The notes under the pieces: generated by a model
Told to the model about the DNA's origin: nothing
Databases searched by the model: none
Seen by the model: only the letters and a program-made list of their open reading frames with translations
Translations under genes and position numbers: made by a program
Source: Exiguobacterium sp. s193
GTDB lineage: Bacteria > Bacillota > Bacilli > Exiguobacteriales > Exiguobacteriaceae
Assembly (NCBI RefSeq): GCF_018618755.1
Contig: NZ_JACSMR010000003.1
Span: forward strand, 124,001 to 188,000
Direction of reading: 5' to 3'
DNA length: 64,000 bases
In this document: positions 1-9,817 of the stretch, in pieces
Numbering within the stretch: position 1 is the first letter of the stretch
Layout: each line of letters begins with the position of its first letter

Positions 1-1137
1 CTGCGCCCGAATCATCTCATCTGATAACTCGACGACGATTGGAGTGACTTCGACACCAAGCTCACGCTCCATGTCACGGAAGCTCCGCCCATCTTTCGGT
101 GTAACGATTGAGATGGCGACGCCGTCGTTTCCAGCACGCCCCGTCCGGCCAATCCGGTGAACATAACTTTCCGCATCGTCCGGTAAGTCATAGTTGAAGA
201 CGTGTGTGACACCTGTGACATCTAGTCCACGTGACGCAACATCGGTTGCAATCAAGAATGGTGTTTTCCCTTGATAGAACTTCGACATCGCCTTTTCACG
301 TTTTCCTTGCGTCAATCCACCGTGTAACTCGTCCGTCGGATAACCTTGCATTTGTAGTTCTTCGTTCAATTTTGTCACGCGGCGCTGTGTCCGGCAGAAG
401 ATGATTGCTGCATAAGGGCGCATTTCATCAAGCATCGTCCGAAGCGTCGCTTGTTTGCGACGGTCTGTCGTCTCGACGACGAATTGTTCGATGGCATCGA
501 CCGTCACCTTTTCAGCTTCGACCTGAACTTCGATCGGGTCACGCAGATACGTTTTCGCGAGCTGCTCGACTTTTGGTGGCATCGTCGCTGATAACATGAC
601 GAATTGACGATCGACCGGTGCTGCCGCGATGATATCCTCGATTTCCGGTAGAAAACCGATTTGAAGCATTTGATCGGCTTCATCCAAGACGAGTGTCTTT
701 AGCGCGCTCAAATCGAGTGTTCCCCGACCGACGTGATCTAAAATCCGGCCCGGTGTCCCGATGATGATTTGTGGCATCCGCCCGAGACGTTGAATTTGTT
801 TGAAGACATCTTGTCCGCCGTATACAGCCAGCGCACGGATATCTTCCATGTTTCGGATTAACTTGTGTGTTTCGTCTGCAATCTGACGCGCGAGTTCACG
901 TGTCGGTGCGACGATCAATGCTTGGACCGTTTTGCTTTCTAAATCGATTTGTTCGAGAATCGGCAAGAGGAACGCAAGTGTCTTCCCTGTACCGGTCTGC
1001 GCTTTTCCTATTAAATCACGACCGGCGAGCAAATGCGGAATCGCCTGCTCCTGAATCGGCGTTGGTTGTTTGATGCCTTGTTTTTGTAATTTCTTGACCC
1101 ATTGTTCTTGAATGTGTAGTGCTTCAAATGTTGACAT
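1..1137 (-). CDS. DEAD-box RNA helicase (3' end cut by window edge)
   Basis: ATP-dependent RNA helicase, expected to act on mRNA or rRNA in the cytoplasm. The 379 codons visible run open to base 1 with no stop. Seen: a Q-motif region (TPIQ), Walker A AQTGTGKT at residues 46-53, PTREL, GTPGR, the DEAD box, SAT, and the C-terminal RecA-lobe motifs ATDVASRGLD and HRIGRTGR. Both helicase domains are therefore present and only the C-terminal tail is missing, so the subfamily (CshA, CshB or YfmL type) cannot be fixed. ATG 1137 is preceded by AGGAGG at 1143-1148. The leader between it and the upstream DUF3817 gene carries three perfect DnaA boxes, which suggests control by DnaA. A second, different DEAD-box protein (DbpA type) lies at 45.4-46.9 kb. 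Confidence 0.93.
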   Translation of the reverse strand, partial: MSTFEALHIQEQWVKKLQKQGIKQPTPIQEQAIPHLLAGRDLIGKAQTGTGKTLAFLLPILEQIDLESKTVQALIVAPTRELARQIADETHKLIRNMEDIRALAVYGGQDVFKQIQRLGRMPQIIIGTPGRILDHVGRGTLDLSALKTLVLDEADQMLQIGFLPEIEDIIAAAPVDRQFVMLSATMPPKVEQLAKTYLRDPIEVQVEAEKVTVDAIEQFVVETTDRRKQATLRTMLDEMRPYAAIIFCRTQRRVTKLNEELQMQGYPTDELHGGLTQGKREKAMSKFYQGKTPFLIATDVASRGLDVTGVTHVFNYDLPDDAESYVHRIGRTGRAGNDGVAISIVTPKDGRSFRDMERELGVEVTPIVVELSDEMIRAQ

Positions 1138-1153
1138 AGTATCCTCCTAAAAA

Positions 1154-1213
1154 TTATCCACAGAAAAAAGCTGTGGATAACCTGCTTCGAATCGACAAAA
1201 ACAGTTATCCACA
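1154..1213. promoter_or_regulatory. Cluster of three DnaA boxes
   Basis: Perfect TTATCCACA occurs at 1154-1162 and 1205-1213, and its reverse complement TGTGGATAA at 1172-1180. The first two form a hairpin (TTATCCACAG / CTGTGGATAA, 7-base loop) just upstream of the helicase ribosome binding site. A TATACT -10-like hexamer on the minus strand (1228-1233) would place all three boxes in the transcribed leader of the DEAD-box gene. Sequence matches are direct; DnaA binding is inferred. Confidence 0.8.
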
Positions 1214-1239
1214 GCCGTGCTTTTTCTAGTATACACAAT

Positions 1240-1539
1240 TTACGCGTTTGTTGCTTCCTGTTTTAACTTTCGATCGAGTACAAATGTCCCGAACGGAATG
1301 AACGAAGCGATAAAGGCGATCCCTGCTTTGACAAACGACCAGCGGTATTTAAATTTAACGACGGCAAGCCATAACGCATACATGACGAACAAAACACCGT
1401 GCATGGCCCCGACGACGGAAACCGCTTCCGGAACACCTGCCATATACTTTAACGGCATGGCAATCAACAGTAAGACTAAAAATGAAATACCTTCTAAAAT
1501 CGCAATCAATCGAAATTGACCTAACGTAGTTCCTAACAT
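1240..1539 (-). CDS. DUF3817 family small membrane protein (YdzA-like)
   Basis: A 99-residue integral membrane protein of unknown biochemical role. Three hydrophobic segments are visible, at roughly residues 8-32, 38-62 and 70-90, with a short basic C-terminus. Size and sequence style match the DUF3817/YdzA family, a domain otherwise seen as a short membrane module. ATG 1539 lies downstream of AAAAAGGAGTGACGGG, a good ribosome binding site. It is transcribed towards the DEAD-box helicase, with 102 bases between them and no clear terminator, so readthrough is possible. Upstream is a CRP/FNR-type palindrome at 1595-1610 overlapping the likely -35 region. Family assignment is from recall of the family pattern. 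Confidence 0.75.
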   Translation of the reverse strand: MLGTTLGQFRLIAILEGISFLVLLLIAMPLKYMAGVPEAVSVVGAMHGVLFVMYALWLAVVKFKYRWSFVKAGIAFIASFIPFGTFVLDRKLKQEATNA

Positions 1540-1594
1540 CCCGTCACTCCTTTTTCCTGGTTCCTGTCTTTAGTATACGGGACGTCCGTCAGTC

Positions 1595-1610
1595 TGTGAC
1601 CTGTGTCACA
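1595..1610. promoter_or_regulatory. CRP/FNR-type palindrome upstream of the DUF3817 gene
   Basis: TGTGACCTGTGTCACA is a perfect TGTGA-N6-TCACA palindrome. On the minus strand a TATACT -10 hexamer lies at 1572-1577, so the palindrome centre falls near -38 to -41 from the likely start site, the spacing of a class II activator site. B. subtilis Fnr is known to use this consensus. Binding here is inferred. Confidence 0.45.
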
Positions 1611-1616
1611 GGATTG

Positions 1617-2582
1617 TCAGATTTCAAGAGGGCGAAGACGGGCTTCGATTTCTTGCCGTTTTGGTTCAAGGAACGGCGGTAAAGCCAGCGTCTCTCCGAG
1701 TGTTTCAACTGATTCATCGGTTGCGAATCCCGGCGTATCCGTCGATAACTCAAACAGAATATGGTTCGGTTCCCGGAAGTAGAGCGCTTGGAAATAATGT
1801 CGGTCAACTTTTCCCGAGTTCGGTAAGCGGTATTGATTTAAACGCTCGACCCACAAATCGTACTCGGCACTGTTCGGAACACGGAACGCAACGTGATGAA
1901 CACCGCCACGACCTAATCGTTCGCGGTCGAGATCCGGCCGCGCTTCGAGATGCACTTCGGCTCCGATGCCACCTTGACCCGTCGAATAAACTTCGATGTC
2001 CGCAAAGTCACCGGCGAGTGACGGGTAACTACCGATTTTTTTAAAGCCAAGGACTTCTGTTAAAACGAGCGCTGTTGGTTCCGGATCGTTAACGGTCAAT
2101 GTCACGGCACCTAAGCCGACGATTGCATATTCTGCCGGAATCTCGTCGTGTTTCCACGGCACGCCACCCGGGACTCCCTGTTCGCCATCTTCTGCGACAA
2201 GAATCAGACGTGTCCCCTCCTGGTCACGAAAGGCAAGCGTCTGTCGTCCGGCTCGTTCGATGATTGAATCGTGTTCAACCTCTTTTTGCTCAAAGCGTTC
2301 TTGCCAAAACTCGAGCGCTGCCGTTGTCTTAACGCGAAGTGATGTCGAAGAAATACTCGATGCACCAGGGACACCTGTTCCGAGATGCGGAATGTCGAAG
2401 AAAGTTAAATCGGTTCCGGGATTTCCCTCTGCGTCCCCATAAAATAAATGATACGACGTCGTATCGTCTTGATTCACTGTTTTCTTAATTAAGCGCATAC
2501 CAAGGATTTGTGTGTAAAACTGATAGTTCCGTTCGGCCATTCCGGTTAAAATCGAAACGTGATGAATACCAAGTAATTCCAT
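1617..2582 (-). CDS. VOC-family ring-cleaving dioxygenase-like protein (MhqO/MhqA type)
   Basis: A 321-residue protein built from two vicinal-oxygen-chelate modules, about residues 3-140 and 145-310. The opening LGIHHVSILTG and the later GVHHVAFRVP supply the metal-ligand His positions, and an acidic ligand (HILFELSTD) lies in the second module. The MhqO/MhqA group is linked to hydroquinone and quinone detoxification in B. subtilis. An in-frame GTG lies 9 bases upstream at 2591, but AAAAGGAG directly abuts it; the same site sits 8 bases before ATG 2582, so I use the ATG. A promoter (-35 TTGAAT 2640-2645, -10 TATGCT 2617-2622, 17-base spacer) is overlapped by an MhqR-like inverted repeat, which fits induction by quinone-like electrophiles. 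Confidence 0.85.
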   Translation of the reverse strand: MELLGIHHVSILTGMAERNYQFYTQILGMRLIKKTVNQDDTTSYHLFYGDAEGNPGTDLTFFDIPHLGTGVPGASSISSTSLRVKTTAALEFWQERFEQKEVEHDSIIERAGRQTLAFRDQEGTRLILVAEDGEQGVPGGVPWKHDEIPAEYAIVGLGAVTLTVNDPEPTALVLTEVLGFKKIGSYPSLAGDFADIEVYSTGQGGIGAEVHLEARPDLDRERLGRGGVHHVAFRVPNSAEYDLWVERLNQYRLPNSGKVDRHYFQALYFREPNHILFELSTDTPGFATDESVETLGETLALPPFLEPKRQEIEARLRPLEI

Positions 2583-2628
2583 GTCTGTCACTCCTTTTGA
2601 ATTTGTTCTTATTCAAAGCATAGCGCAT

Positions 2629-2652
2629 AAATATCTTTAATTCAAGATATTT
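2629..2652. promoter_or_regulatory. MhqR-like operator
   Basis: A perfect inverted repeat AAATATCTT-N6-AAGATATTT overlaps the -35 hexamer of the VOC gene promoter. The core ATCTTGAATTAAAGAT resembles the B. subtilis MhqR operator ATCTCGAATTCGAGAT, which controls ring-cleaving dioxygenase genes. The regulator itself is not identified in this window. Confidence 0.6.
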
Positions 2653-2657
2653 ACTTA

Positions 2658-2686
2658 TAAAAAAACCGCTCTTCCGAAGAAGAGCG
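2658..2686 (-). terminator. Terminator of the cold-shock gene
   Basis: On the minus strand the stem CGCTCTTC / GAAGAGCG with a TTCG tetraloop is followed by GGTTTTTTT, just downstream of the cold-shock stop codon. Confidence 0.85.
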
Positions 2687-2701
2687 ATTGAATAGTTGAA
2701 A

Positions 2702-2902
2702 TTAAAGTTTTACGACGTTAGCAGCTTGTGCTCCACGTGCGCCTTCAGTGATTTCGAATTCAACTTCTTGACCTTCGTCAAGTGATTTGAAACCTTCACC
2801 AGTGATTGCTGAGAAATGTACGAATACGTCTTCTCCGCCTTCAACTTCGATGAAACCGAAACCTTTTTCTGCGTTAAACCATTTTACTTTACCTGTGTTC
2901 AT
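2702..2902 (-). CDS. csp: Cold-shock protein (CspA/CspB family)
   Basis: A 66-residue single cold-shock domain that binds single-stranded RNA and DNA and acts as an RNA chaperone. RNP1 ([10 protein letters not shown]) and RNP2 (VFVHFSAI) are intact, and the protein is full length for the family. A longer open frame continues upstream, but ATG 2902 follows GGAGG at the right distance and starts with the family's usual [11 protein letters not shown] promoter 144 bases upstream implies a long leader, as in temperature-responsive csp mRNAs. The gene is monocistronic, with its own terminator at 2658-2686. Which csp paralogue it is cannot be told. Confidence 0.96.
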   Translation of the reverse strand: MNTGKVKWFNAEKGFGFIEVEGGEDVFVHFSAITGEGFKSLDEGQEVEFEITEGARGAQAANVVKL

Positions 2903-3082
2903 GGGAACAACCTCCAAAAATAAATTACTTAATACATATGACGATGCATATGAAAGAAATTCATTATTGTCCCGAAATACATGGAGCGACGAAAAGATTG
3001 TTCGTGACGCAATGTGAATCAGTAGTGACAATAACAATATTAAGCTAACGTCAGTATAGTATGGATGCGCTTTAAAAGTCAA
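2903..3082 (-). promoter_or_regulatory. Cold-shock gene promoter and long 5' leader
   Basis: Minus-strand promoter with -35 TTGACT at 3077-3082, an 18-base spacer and -10 TATACT at 3053-3058. The expected start near 3046 gives a leader of about 144 bases. Such leaders are typical of cold-inducible csp mRNAs and act through temperature-dependent folding. The hexamers are seen; leader function is inferred from the family. Confidence 0.6.
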
Positions 3083-3130
3083 GTTGTCTGACCAATATTT
3101 TTCCAATTGATTCCACTTTTCAAAAGAAAA

Positions 3131-3153
3131 ACAGACCTGGTTTCCCAGATCTG
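3131..3153 (-). terminator. Terminator of the M6 protease gene
   Basis: Minus-strand hairpin CAGATCTGG-GAAA-CCAGGTCTG followed by TTTTTCTTTT, 10 bases after the protease stop codon. Confidence 0.85.
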
Positions 3154-3162
3154 CTTTCTTTT

Positions 3163-5541
3163 TTAACGGTGGATCCAGACTGCTCCAGCAGAGTTATCTT
3201 TCGCTTCACCGATGACTTGAATTTTAAGACCGTTGTTCGGAAGAAGTTTCCCTGCATCCGGAATCAATTGATTGATATACGATTTAGAATCATCGAATTT
3301 CGTTACACCTGCGAGACCTTTATAGTCATAAAGACCACGTGATGGTGAGTCGATCAACCAAGCTGGTGCTTTGTCGTAGCTAAACGCAGCATCTGCGATT
3401 TGGTAACGTGTGCTTCCTGATACGACTGGTTTGCCTTTGAGCGTACCTACGATCGCTTCAGGGTGTGAATCGACGACACCGAGGAATCCTTCACCCGGGT
3501 GAACACCGACCCAGTTATCTGTGAAGCTAGAATCTGCATACCAAACGACGAGACCTGTGTTGTATTTCACACCACGTGCATGCTCGAGTGCTTTATCCGA
3601 GCCTGCGTAGTTCCGCCATTCGAGGTAGTACGCGTTATCTGCATAGCTGAAACCGTCAGATGCGACAAATCCGTCGAGTTTAAATTTCGGTGTACCTTCT
3701 GCATCGTCTTCGAAGACGACTTTACCATCGACAGTCAATTTCGCGTTATCGAGTGCGAAACCGTCAAGTGCGAGACCAGCATCACCTGTGTAGTCGAACT
3801 TAAGCGTTACTTTTTTACCAGCAAATTCGCTGAGATCGTATGATTTGTCGACCCATGCACCTTTTGAAGACTCAGCGCGTTGGTCGCCATCTGTATCTTC
3901 GTCACCAATCACGTCGATGACTTTTTCTACTCCGTCAGCCGTCGCTGTAACTGTCAAGAAGTCATAATCATACTCGACATCAAAGTACGCTTTGTAGTCG
4001 AATTTAGCAGCTTTTGCAGCCGTCAAATCAAACTCTGGTGATGTCATTGACGTATGAAGATCATTTCCTTTTGTGCTGTAGTAGTATTTTTTACCATAAG
4101 CCGGTGCAATGCCTTTAACCGGTTTTTTCGGTAAGTCTACTTTGATGATTCCCGGGTTTTTCGATTTTGTGACACTTTGGTCGATGTACGAAGCAGTACC
4201 TGCTTTTGATAACGAATCAAAGTCAATTGTCTCGATATTCGCCCAGTTTCCACCCATCACGTTTTGGAAGAACTCTTTATTTTGTGGTGAGAAACTTGTT
4301 GGTTCTGTTCCGGCAACGTTTCCGTTCCAGCTACCGCCACTCATGATTGACCATGATGCGACCGGCTCACCTTGACCTGTGTACTGTGTATCGTACTCAT
4401 CTGGAAGACCTAAGTCATGACCGAATTCGTGTGCGAAAACACCGACTGCGCCATCTTCAGGTTGAACTGTATAGTCGTAGGCAGCCATTTTACCGCCCCA
4501 ATAGTTTACTTTCGCTACTGAATCAGCAACAGGATATACGCCGCCGAGTGTCCAGCGGTGTGACCAGATTGCGTCGTCTCCGAGCGTTCCGCCGCCAGCT
4601 TCTTGTCCAGTACCTGCGTGGATGATCATCAAGTGATCGACGAGGCCGTCCGGCTCGTTCAAGTCGCCGTCCCCATCCATATCGTACTGGTCAAACTGAT
4701 CGTAATCTGCCAAATTGACACCCGATTTGACTGCTGCGTTTAATGAATCTTTGACGAGACCACGTGGACCTTTTGCTCCTGGGAGGTTATCATTTCCACC
4801 TGCCGGATTATCTGAACCATAATCTTTTGCTGTGCCCGGAACGGTTAACCAATTCGAGACTGTTCCATCAACAGAGTAACTACCGCCCGATTGTTCTTCG
4901 TAGTATTGTTTAAACGTTTTTACTTTGTCCCCGTTAAAGAGTTCGAACTCTTTATCGCCAAACATTAAGTCTTGATAATGTTTTTGGTTGAAATCTTTTG
5001 AATACATGTACCCTTCTTCTTGCACGACATTGTTATGTTTGAAGTCACTATACTCAACTAGAAGGACCAATACTTTATCTGTACGTGTATCCCCGTTATA
5101 AGGTGCTTGTTTAGCTTTGTCGACTTTGACAAACCCATCTTTTTTACCTTTTTTATAGTTACCGTGCTTCTTATTCAACTGTTTTGCGAGTTGATTTTTT
5201 TGTTTCGTCAAAAAGTCTTTCGTTTTTTTGTCGAATTCTTTTGCTTTTTTTGATTCATGTTCTGCTGCTGGTTTACCGTTCGACTTTTTGTCCAAATACT
5301 TTTGGACAGCCTTTTGTTTCTCAGCTGCAGACGCTGCTTTTGAGACGACCCCACGATCTTGCAATACTTCTAAGAGACGGTCTTGATCGACTGTGTTCAA
5401 GTCCATCGGTGCGCCTACGGCTGCTTTTTCAGAAGCCTCAACAGTTGTTACCTTCCCACCAGGTAAAACCGGACCGACTGCGAACGCTGCTGCCGTGATA
5501 CCAGACAAGACGGCTAAGCTAAGCTGTTTCTTTTTCCCCAC
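3163..5541 (-). CDS. Secreted M6-family metalloprotease (immune inhibitor A-like)
   Basis: A 792-residue exported zinc protease. A Sec signal peptide lies at about residues 1-36 (MGKKKQ, hydrophobic core, VEASEKA), then a Lys-rich propeptide to about 150. The catalytic domain carries [14 protein letters not shown] at about 371, the HExxHxxGxxD motif with a third ligand in the style of M6 peptidases. The C-terminal half, after about residue 500, has beta-rich segments with DYDFLTV and [10 protein letters not shown], typical of the domain that follows the catalytic part in InhA/PrtV proteins. The length matches Bacillus InhA (about 795). ATG 5541 has a GGGGG ribosome binding site. In Bacillus these enzymes cleave host defence proteins; here a role in protein scavenging is at least as likely. 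Confidence 0.92.
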   Translation of the reverse strand: MGKKKQLSLAVLSGITAAAFAVGPVLPGGKVTTVEASEKAAVGAPMDLNTVDQDRLLEVLQDRGVVSKAASAAEKQKAVQKYLDKKSNGKPAAEHESKKAKEFDKKTKDFLTKQKNQLAKQLNKKHGNYKKGKKDGFVKVDKAKQAPYNGDTRTDKVLVLLVEYSDFKHNNVVQEEGYMYSKDFNQKHYQDLMFGDKEFELFNGDKVKTFKQYYEEQSGGSYSVDGTVSNWLTVPGTAKDYGSDNPAGGNDNLPGAKGPRGLVKDSLNAAVKSGVNLADYDQFDQYDMDGDGDLNEPDGLVDHLMIIHAGTGQEAGGGTLGDDAIWSHRWTLGGVYPVADSVAKVNYWGGKMAAYDYTVQPEDGAVGVFAHEFGHDLGLPDEYDTQYTGQGEPVASWSIMSGGSWNGNVAGTEPTSFSPQNKEFFQNVMGGNWANIETIDFDSLSKAGTASYIDQSVTKSKNPGIIKVDLPKKPVKGIAPAYGKKYYYSTKGNDLHTSMTSPEFDLTAAKAAKFDYKAYFDVEYDYDFLTVTATADGVEKVIDVIGDEDTDGDQRAESSKGAWVDKSYDLSEFAGKKVTLKFDYTGDAGLALDGFALDNAKLTVDGKVVFEDDAEGTPKFKLDGFVASDGFSYADNAYYLEWRNYAGSDKALEHARGVKYNTGLVVWYADSSFTDNWVGVHPGEGFLGVVDSHPEAIVGTLKGKPVVSGSTRYQIADAAFSYDKAPAWLIDSPSRGLYDYKGLAGVTKFDDSKSYINQLIPDAGKLLPNNGLKIQVIGEAKDNSAGAVWIHR

Positions 5542-5767
5542 GTGAACTTACCCCCTATGTAGTAGTGAAAAGCATACTTTTAATATACTTTTCTGAATAT
5601 TCAAATCATATGTTATTTTAGTTCGTTAATCAATTAGTTTTTATATAATTAGGACTTTATAACTATACCTATTTTTGGTATTTAGTTTAAATTCCTTACA
5701 AGCAGCCGATATTAATAAGATGAACCTTATTTTAACTACGAGATTATTTCTGAATAGGAGGATTTGT
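5542..5767. other. Divergent intergenic region between M6 protease and HD-GYP genes
   Basis: AT-rich 226-base region that should hold the two divergent promoters. No clear operator or hairpin was recognised. An open frame running into the HD-GYP gene from 5675 lacks a ribosome binding site. Confidence 0.5.
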
Positions 5768-7261
5768 ATGCAACCGTTACGACGTTTTGAACGTCAAATC
5801 TTAACCAACTACTTAATCGGTTCATTCGTCGCCGTGTTTGGCGTCGGAAGTCTGTTTATCTTTGAAACATTAACGTTCAGTTCACGAGAACGAACATTAT
5901 TACTCGCCATCATGACGGTATCTGTCATCATCATGTTCAGCCTAGAATATTTCGTCTATAAAAAACATATCCGTCCTCTTAATGAAGTTTTTTTATCAAA
6001 GCAACCTACTTTAACGCAATTGACAGATGCGTTCCGGACGACCCACCGCTTTCCTGTTTTGACGATCAAACGGATTCTCGGGCCTCATTTTCTTGGTCTC
6101 TCGGTTCCATCATCTGGTTTGACTGCTTTCGCCATCTCTCAAGGGTGGCTCGATATGCCTTATTATTTGATTGGTCTTGCTTGTTTTGGTGCGGTTCTCG
6201 TCGCGATTCTCCATGCATTGATTGAGTTTTTCCTGACCTATCGTGTGACAGAGTCGATGCTGCTCGATTTGACGGAACTCTCACGGTCATTCGGATACGG
6301 GGACCTTGAATTGAAAGTGCAAGACGTCGTCAGCCTTCGCCAAAAGATGTTGATCAGCACACTGATCATCGGTGTGTTTCCGATTCTGTTATTTGTTCTC
6401 GCCTCTGCCGTCCAGCTGACAGAAAACGAAAGTTTACGGTCGTATTGGAATTGGTCGACCTTGATTCTCATCGTAATTCTTTGCCTCGCGACATTCTGTA
6501 GCCTACTTCTGTATGAAAACATCAAAAAACCGATTCTTGCCTTACAAGCAGGTGTCGCTCAAATCGAATCCGGTCAGCTAAATACGATTCCGAATCCTTA
6601 TTCGGATGAGTTTTCACAATTAATCGGTGGATTTAATTTGATGGTCGAAGGAATCGAAGGCCGTGATTTAGAAAATGAACGCCTCTTAAATAGTTTGTTT
6701 ACGTTATTCGCCGCGACGCTTGACGCACGTGACCCCTATACTGCCGGTCATTCTTTACGTGTCGCTGAATATTCGGTCGAAATCGCACGTGCTGCCGATT
6801 TACCTGAAGAACAAGTCGAGTTGCTACGTAAATCTGCCCTCCTGCATGACATCGGTAAAATCGGGATTCGTGACGATGTCTTATTGAAGGAAGGACGGCT
6901 GACAGACGAGGAATTTGATAAAATCAAGCAACATCCGGTCATCGGCGTTCATATTTTGTCGCAAGTTCATCTCCCCGAGACGTTACAACCGATTCTTCCC
7001 GGGGTAAAGTATCACCACGAGCGTTATGATGGAAAAGGGTATCCGGAAGGACTAGCCGGTGACGCGATTCCACTTTTCGGCCGGATCATGGCAATCGCTG
7101 ATGCCTATGACGCCATGACTTCTGATCGTCCGTATCGCAAGGGAATGCCTGTCGAAAAAGCTTTATCTATCCTTGAAGAAGGCCGCGGAACGCAATGGGA
7201 TGCCCATTTCACGCAACTCTTCTTAGACCTGAAACGACAAAACATCACTACCGCTTCTTGA
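5768..7261 (+). CDS. Membrane-anchored HD-GYP domain phosphodiesterase
   Basis: A 497-residue signalling protein. About six hydrophobic segments fill residues 12-250 (for example 12-36, 43-65, 130-157, 195-217, 228-250), followed by a HAMP-like linker at 251-300 and an HD-GYP domain at about 315-490. The domain has the metal-binding HD pair at H360-D361 (LLHDIGKIG) and HHERYDGKGYPEGL at 416-429, containing the GYP signature. HD-GYP proteins hydrolyse cyclic di-GMP or related dinucleotides; the substrate here is not shown by sequence. ATG 5768 follows AATAGGAGGATTTGT; the upstream in-frame start has no such site. No GGDEF or EAL domain is fused. It is followed 23 bases later by the GyrI-like gene. 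Confidence 0.92.
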   Translation: MQPLRRFERQILTNYLIGSFVAVFGVGSLFIFETLTFSSRERTLLLAIMTVSVIIMFSLEYFVYKKHIRPLNEVFLSKQPTLTQLTDAFRTTHRFPVLTIKRILGPHFLGLSVPSSGLTAFAISQGWLDMPYYLIGLACFGAVLVAILHALIEFFLTYRVTESMLLDLTELSRSFGYGDLELKVQDVVSLRQKMLISTLIIGVFPILLFVLASAVQLTENESLRSYWNWSTLILIVILCLATFCSLLLYENIKKPILALQAGVAQIESGQLNTIPNPYSDEFSQLIGGFNLMVEGIEGRDLENERLLNSLFTLFAATLDARDPYTAGHSLRVAEYSVEIARAADLPEEQVELLRKSALLHDIGKIGIRDDVLLKEGRLTDEEFDKIKQHPVIGVHILSQVHLPETLQPILPGVKYHHERYDGKGYPEGLAGDAIPLFGRIMAIADAYDAMTSDRPYRKGMPVEKALSILEEGRGTQWDAHFTQLFLDLKRQNITTAS

Positions 7262-7284
7262 TTTCTGACGAAAGGAGCTTCAGG

Positions 7285-7716
7285 ATGCACCCCAAAATCG
7301 TTGAACGTCATGAACTGTATGTCATCGGACTCAGCATGACATGCGAAGAAAATGAGCTCCATACCTTGATGCCTGAACTTTGGCGTGAGTTTTCACGTCG
7401 GTCACATGAAATTCCTGCACTACCCGAAAGTTTTCCGTTAGATGTCTCACTTGAACATCGAGGAACCAAATATACACAGTGCGTCGGACTACCTGTTCCT
7501 ACACTAGAGCGGATTCCAAAAGGAATGAAAGGCTATCATGTTCCAGCTGCACGTTATATCTTTTGGAAACACGAAGGCCCGGACATCGAAATTTGGAAGT
7601 CCTTCGACAAGATTCAGCGTTTCGCACACAAACAAGGAATCGAACTTGACCCGCTCGATTTTAAAATCGATGAGACGCGGGAAGGTACACATCATTTGTA
7701 TCAACGGATTCTTTAA
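7285..7716 (+). CDS. GyrI-like / AraC effector-binding domain protein
   Basis: A 143-residue stand-alone ligand-binding domain of the GyrI-like (SHV-fold) type, as found in BmrR, Rob and SbmC/GyrI. The pattern is typical: an initial beta-strand KIVERHELYVIGLSM, a central strand with YTQCVGLPVP, and IPAARY-like GYHVPAARYIFWKHEGP. There is no DNA-binding domain, so it is probably a small-molecule binder or hydrolase-like protein rather than a regulator on its own. ATG 7285 is 7 bases after AAAGGAG; a frame open further upstream overlaps the HD-GYP gene and lacks a site. A perfect 11-bp terminator begins at the stop codon. The ligand is unknown. Confidence 0.75.
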   Translation: MHPKIVERHELYVIGLSMTCEENELHTLMPELWREFSRRSHEIPALPESFPLDVSLEHRGTKYTQCVGLPVPTLERIPKGMKGYHVPAARYIFWKHEGPDIEIWKSFDKIQRFAHKQGIELDPLDFKIDETREGTHHLYQRIL

Positions 7717-7745
7717 GGACTGCTCACGCGAGCAGTCCTTTTACT
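7715..7745 (+). terminator. Terminator after the GyrI-like gene
   Basis: Perfect stem AAGGACTGCTC-ACGC-GAGCAGTCCTT, then TTACTTT. The stem starts inside the stop codon. Confidence 0.9.
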
Positions 7746-7857
7746 TTGAGAGCGTCTTAATGACTGAATTGTTCAGTACGGGTACTAAATACCTATTTTC
7801 AGAAAATTCTATTTAATTCGAATGCCTTATTCTCGTTCGTCATTTTGTTTGGCATAG

Positions 7858-9426
<1,569 letters not shown>

Positions 9427-9455
9427 GAAAAATTCCTCCCAAGGATTTTCTCTTT

Positions 9456-9486
9456 CCTCCCGAGTCTTTGACTCGGGAGGTTTTTC
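9456..9486 (+). terminator. Terminator of the M4 protease gene
   Basis: Perfect 11-bp stem CCTCCCGAGTC-TTT-GACTCGGGAGG followed by TTTTTC. Confidence 0.93.
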
Positions 9487-9516
9487 ATTAACATAGGGAT
9501 TCCATCCAAAGAAAAA

Positions 9517-9533
9517 AGGGGCTGACTCAAAAG
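9517..9533. repeat. IS1182-type terminal inverted repeat remnant
   Basis: GGGGCTGACTCAAAAGT resembles the ends of IS1182-family elements in Bacillota. No matching inverted end or transposase was found nearby, so this is probably a decayed end. A transposase remnant of the same family lies at 43.6 kb. Confidence 0.4.
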
Positions 9534-9614
9534 TAGGATACTGAAAAACTTCAAATAATTTTGAACAGAGAAGTGGTGCTCAGAAAAAGATGACGCTCCT
9601 CTCATCACTCTTCG

Positions 9615-9718
9615 CATCCCCCTTTCCGGCACACCGCTTTCCTAGGGGCGGGCAACGAGCCGCATCGCGACGTCGTCGCTGCTGGGTCTCGTCTTACCCG
9701 CTGATTCCCCAGGAGTCG
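9615..9718 (-). repeat. Dispersed structured intergenic repeat, copy 1
   Basis: Read on the minus strand it has the family signature: GACTCCTGGGGAA, then GACGAGACCC, then GGCTCGTTGCCCGCCCC and TAGGAAAGCG. It abuts the solo TnpB-element end at 9717. Other copies are near 18.0, 21.9, 25.8 and 43.9 kb. Function unknown. Confidence 0.6.
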
Positions 9719-9817
9719 TCGGGACGACGGGGGTAGCCTGATCAGGTTTCGACCGTTAGGTCGGATCACTCAGGAATCCTCCACCTCTAAGCGAAGCGTA
9801 GGTGGAGGTAGTTCAAA
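9717..9817 (+). mobile_element. Solo right end / omega-RNA region of a TnpB element
   Basis: These 101 bases match 48192-48292 (inverted) at all but one position. They contain the last codons of tnpB (reading VGTTGVA-stop instead of VGTTGLA-stop), the palindrome CCTGATCAGG, the hairpin CGACC-GTTA-GGTCG and the long hairpin CCTCCACCT...AGGTGGAGG, ending at TAGTTCAAA. There is no tnpB gene at this locus. If transcribed it would be an omega-RNA with a guide starting TGGGTATCCTGTGGTGTTGC. Confidence 0.85.

Noticed and set aside
2580-2591. GTG 2591 as the start of the VOC dioxygenase
   Set aside because: AGGAG abuts the GTG with no spacer, whereas ATG 2582 is correctly spaced.
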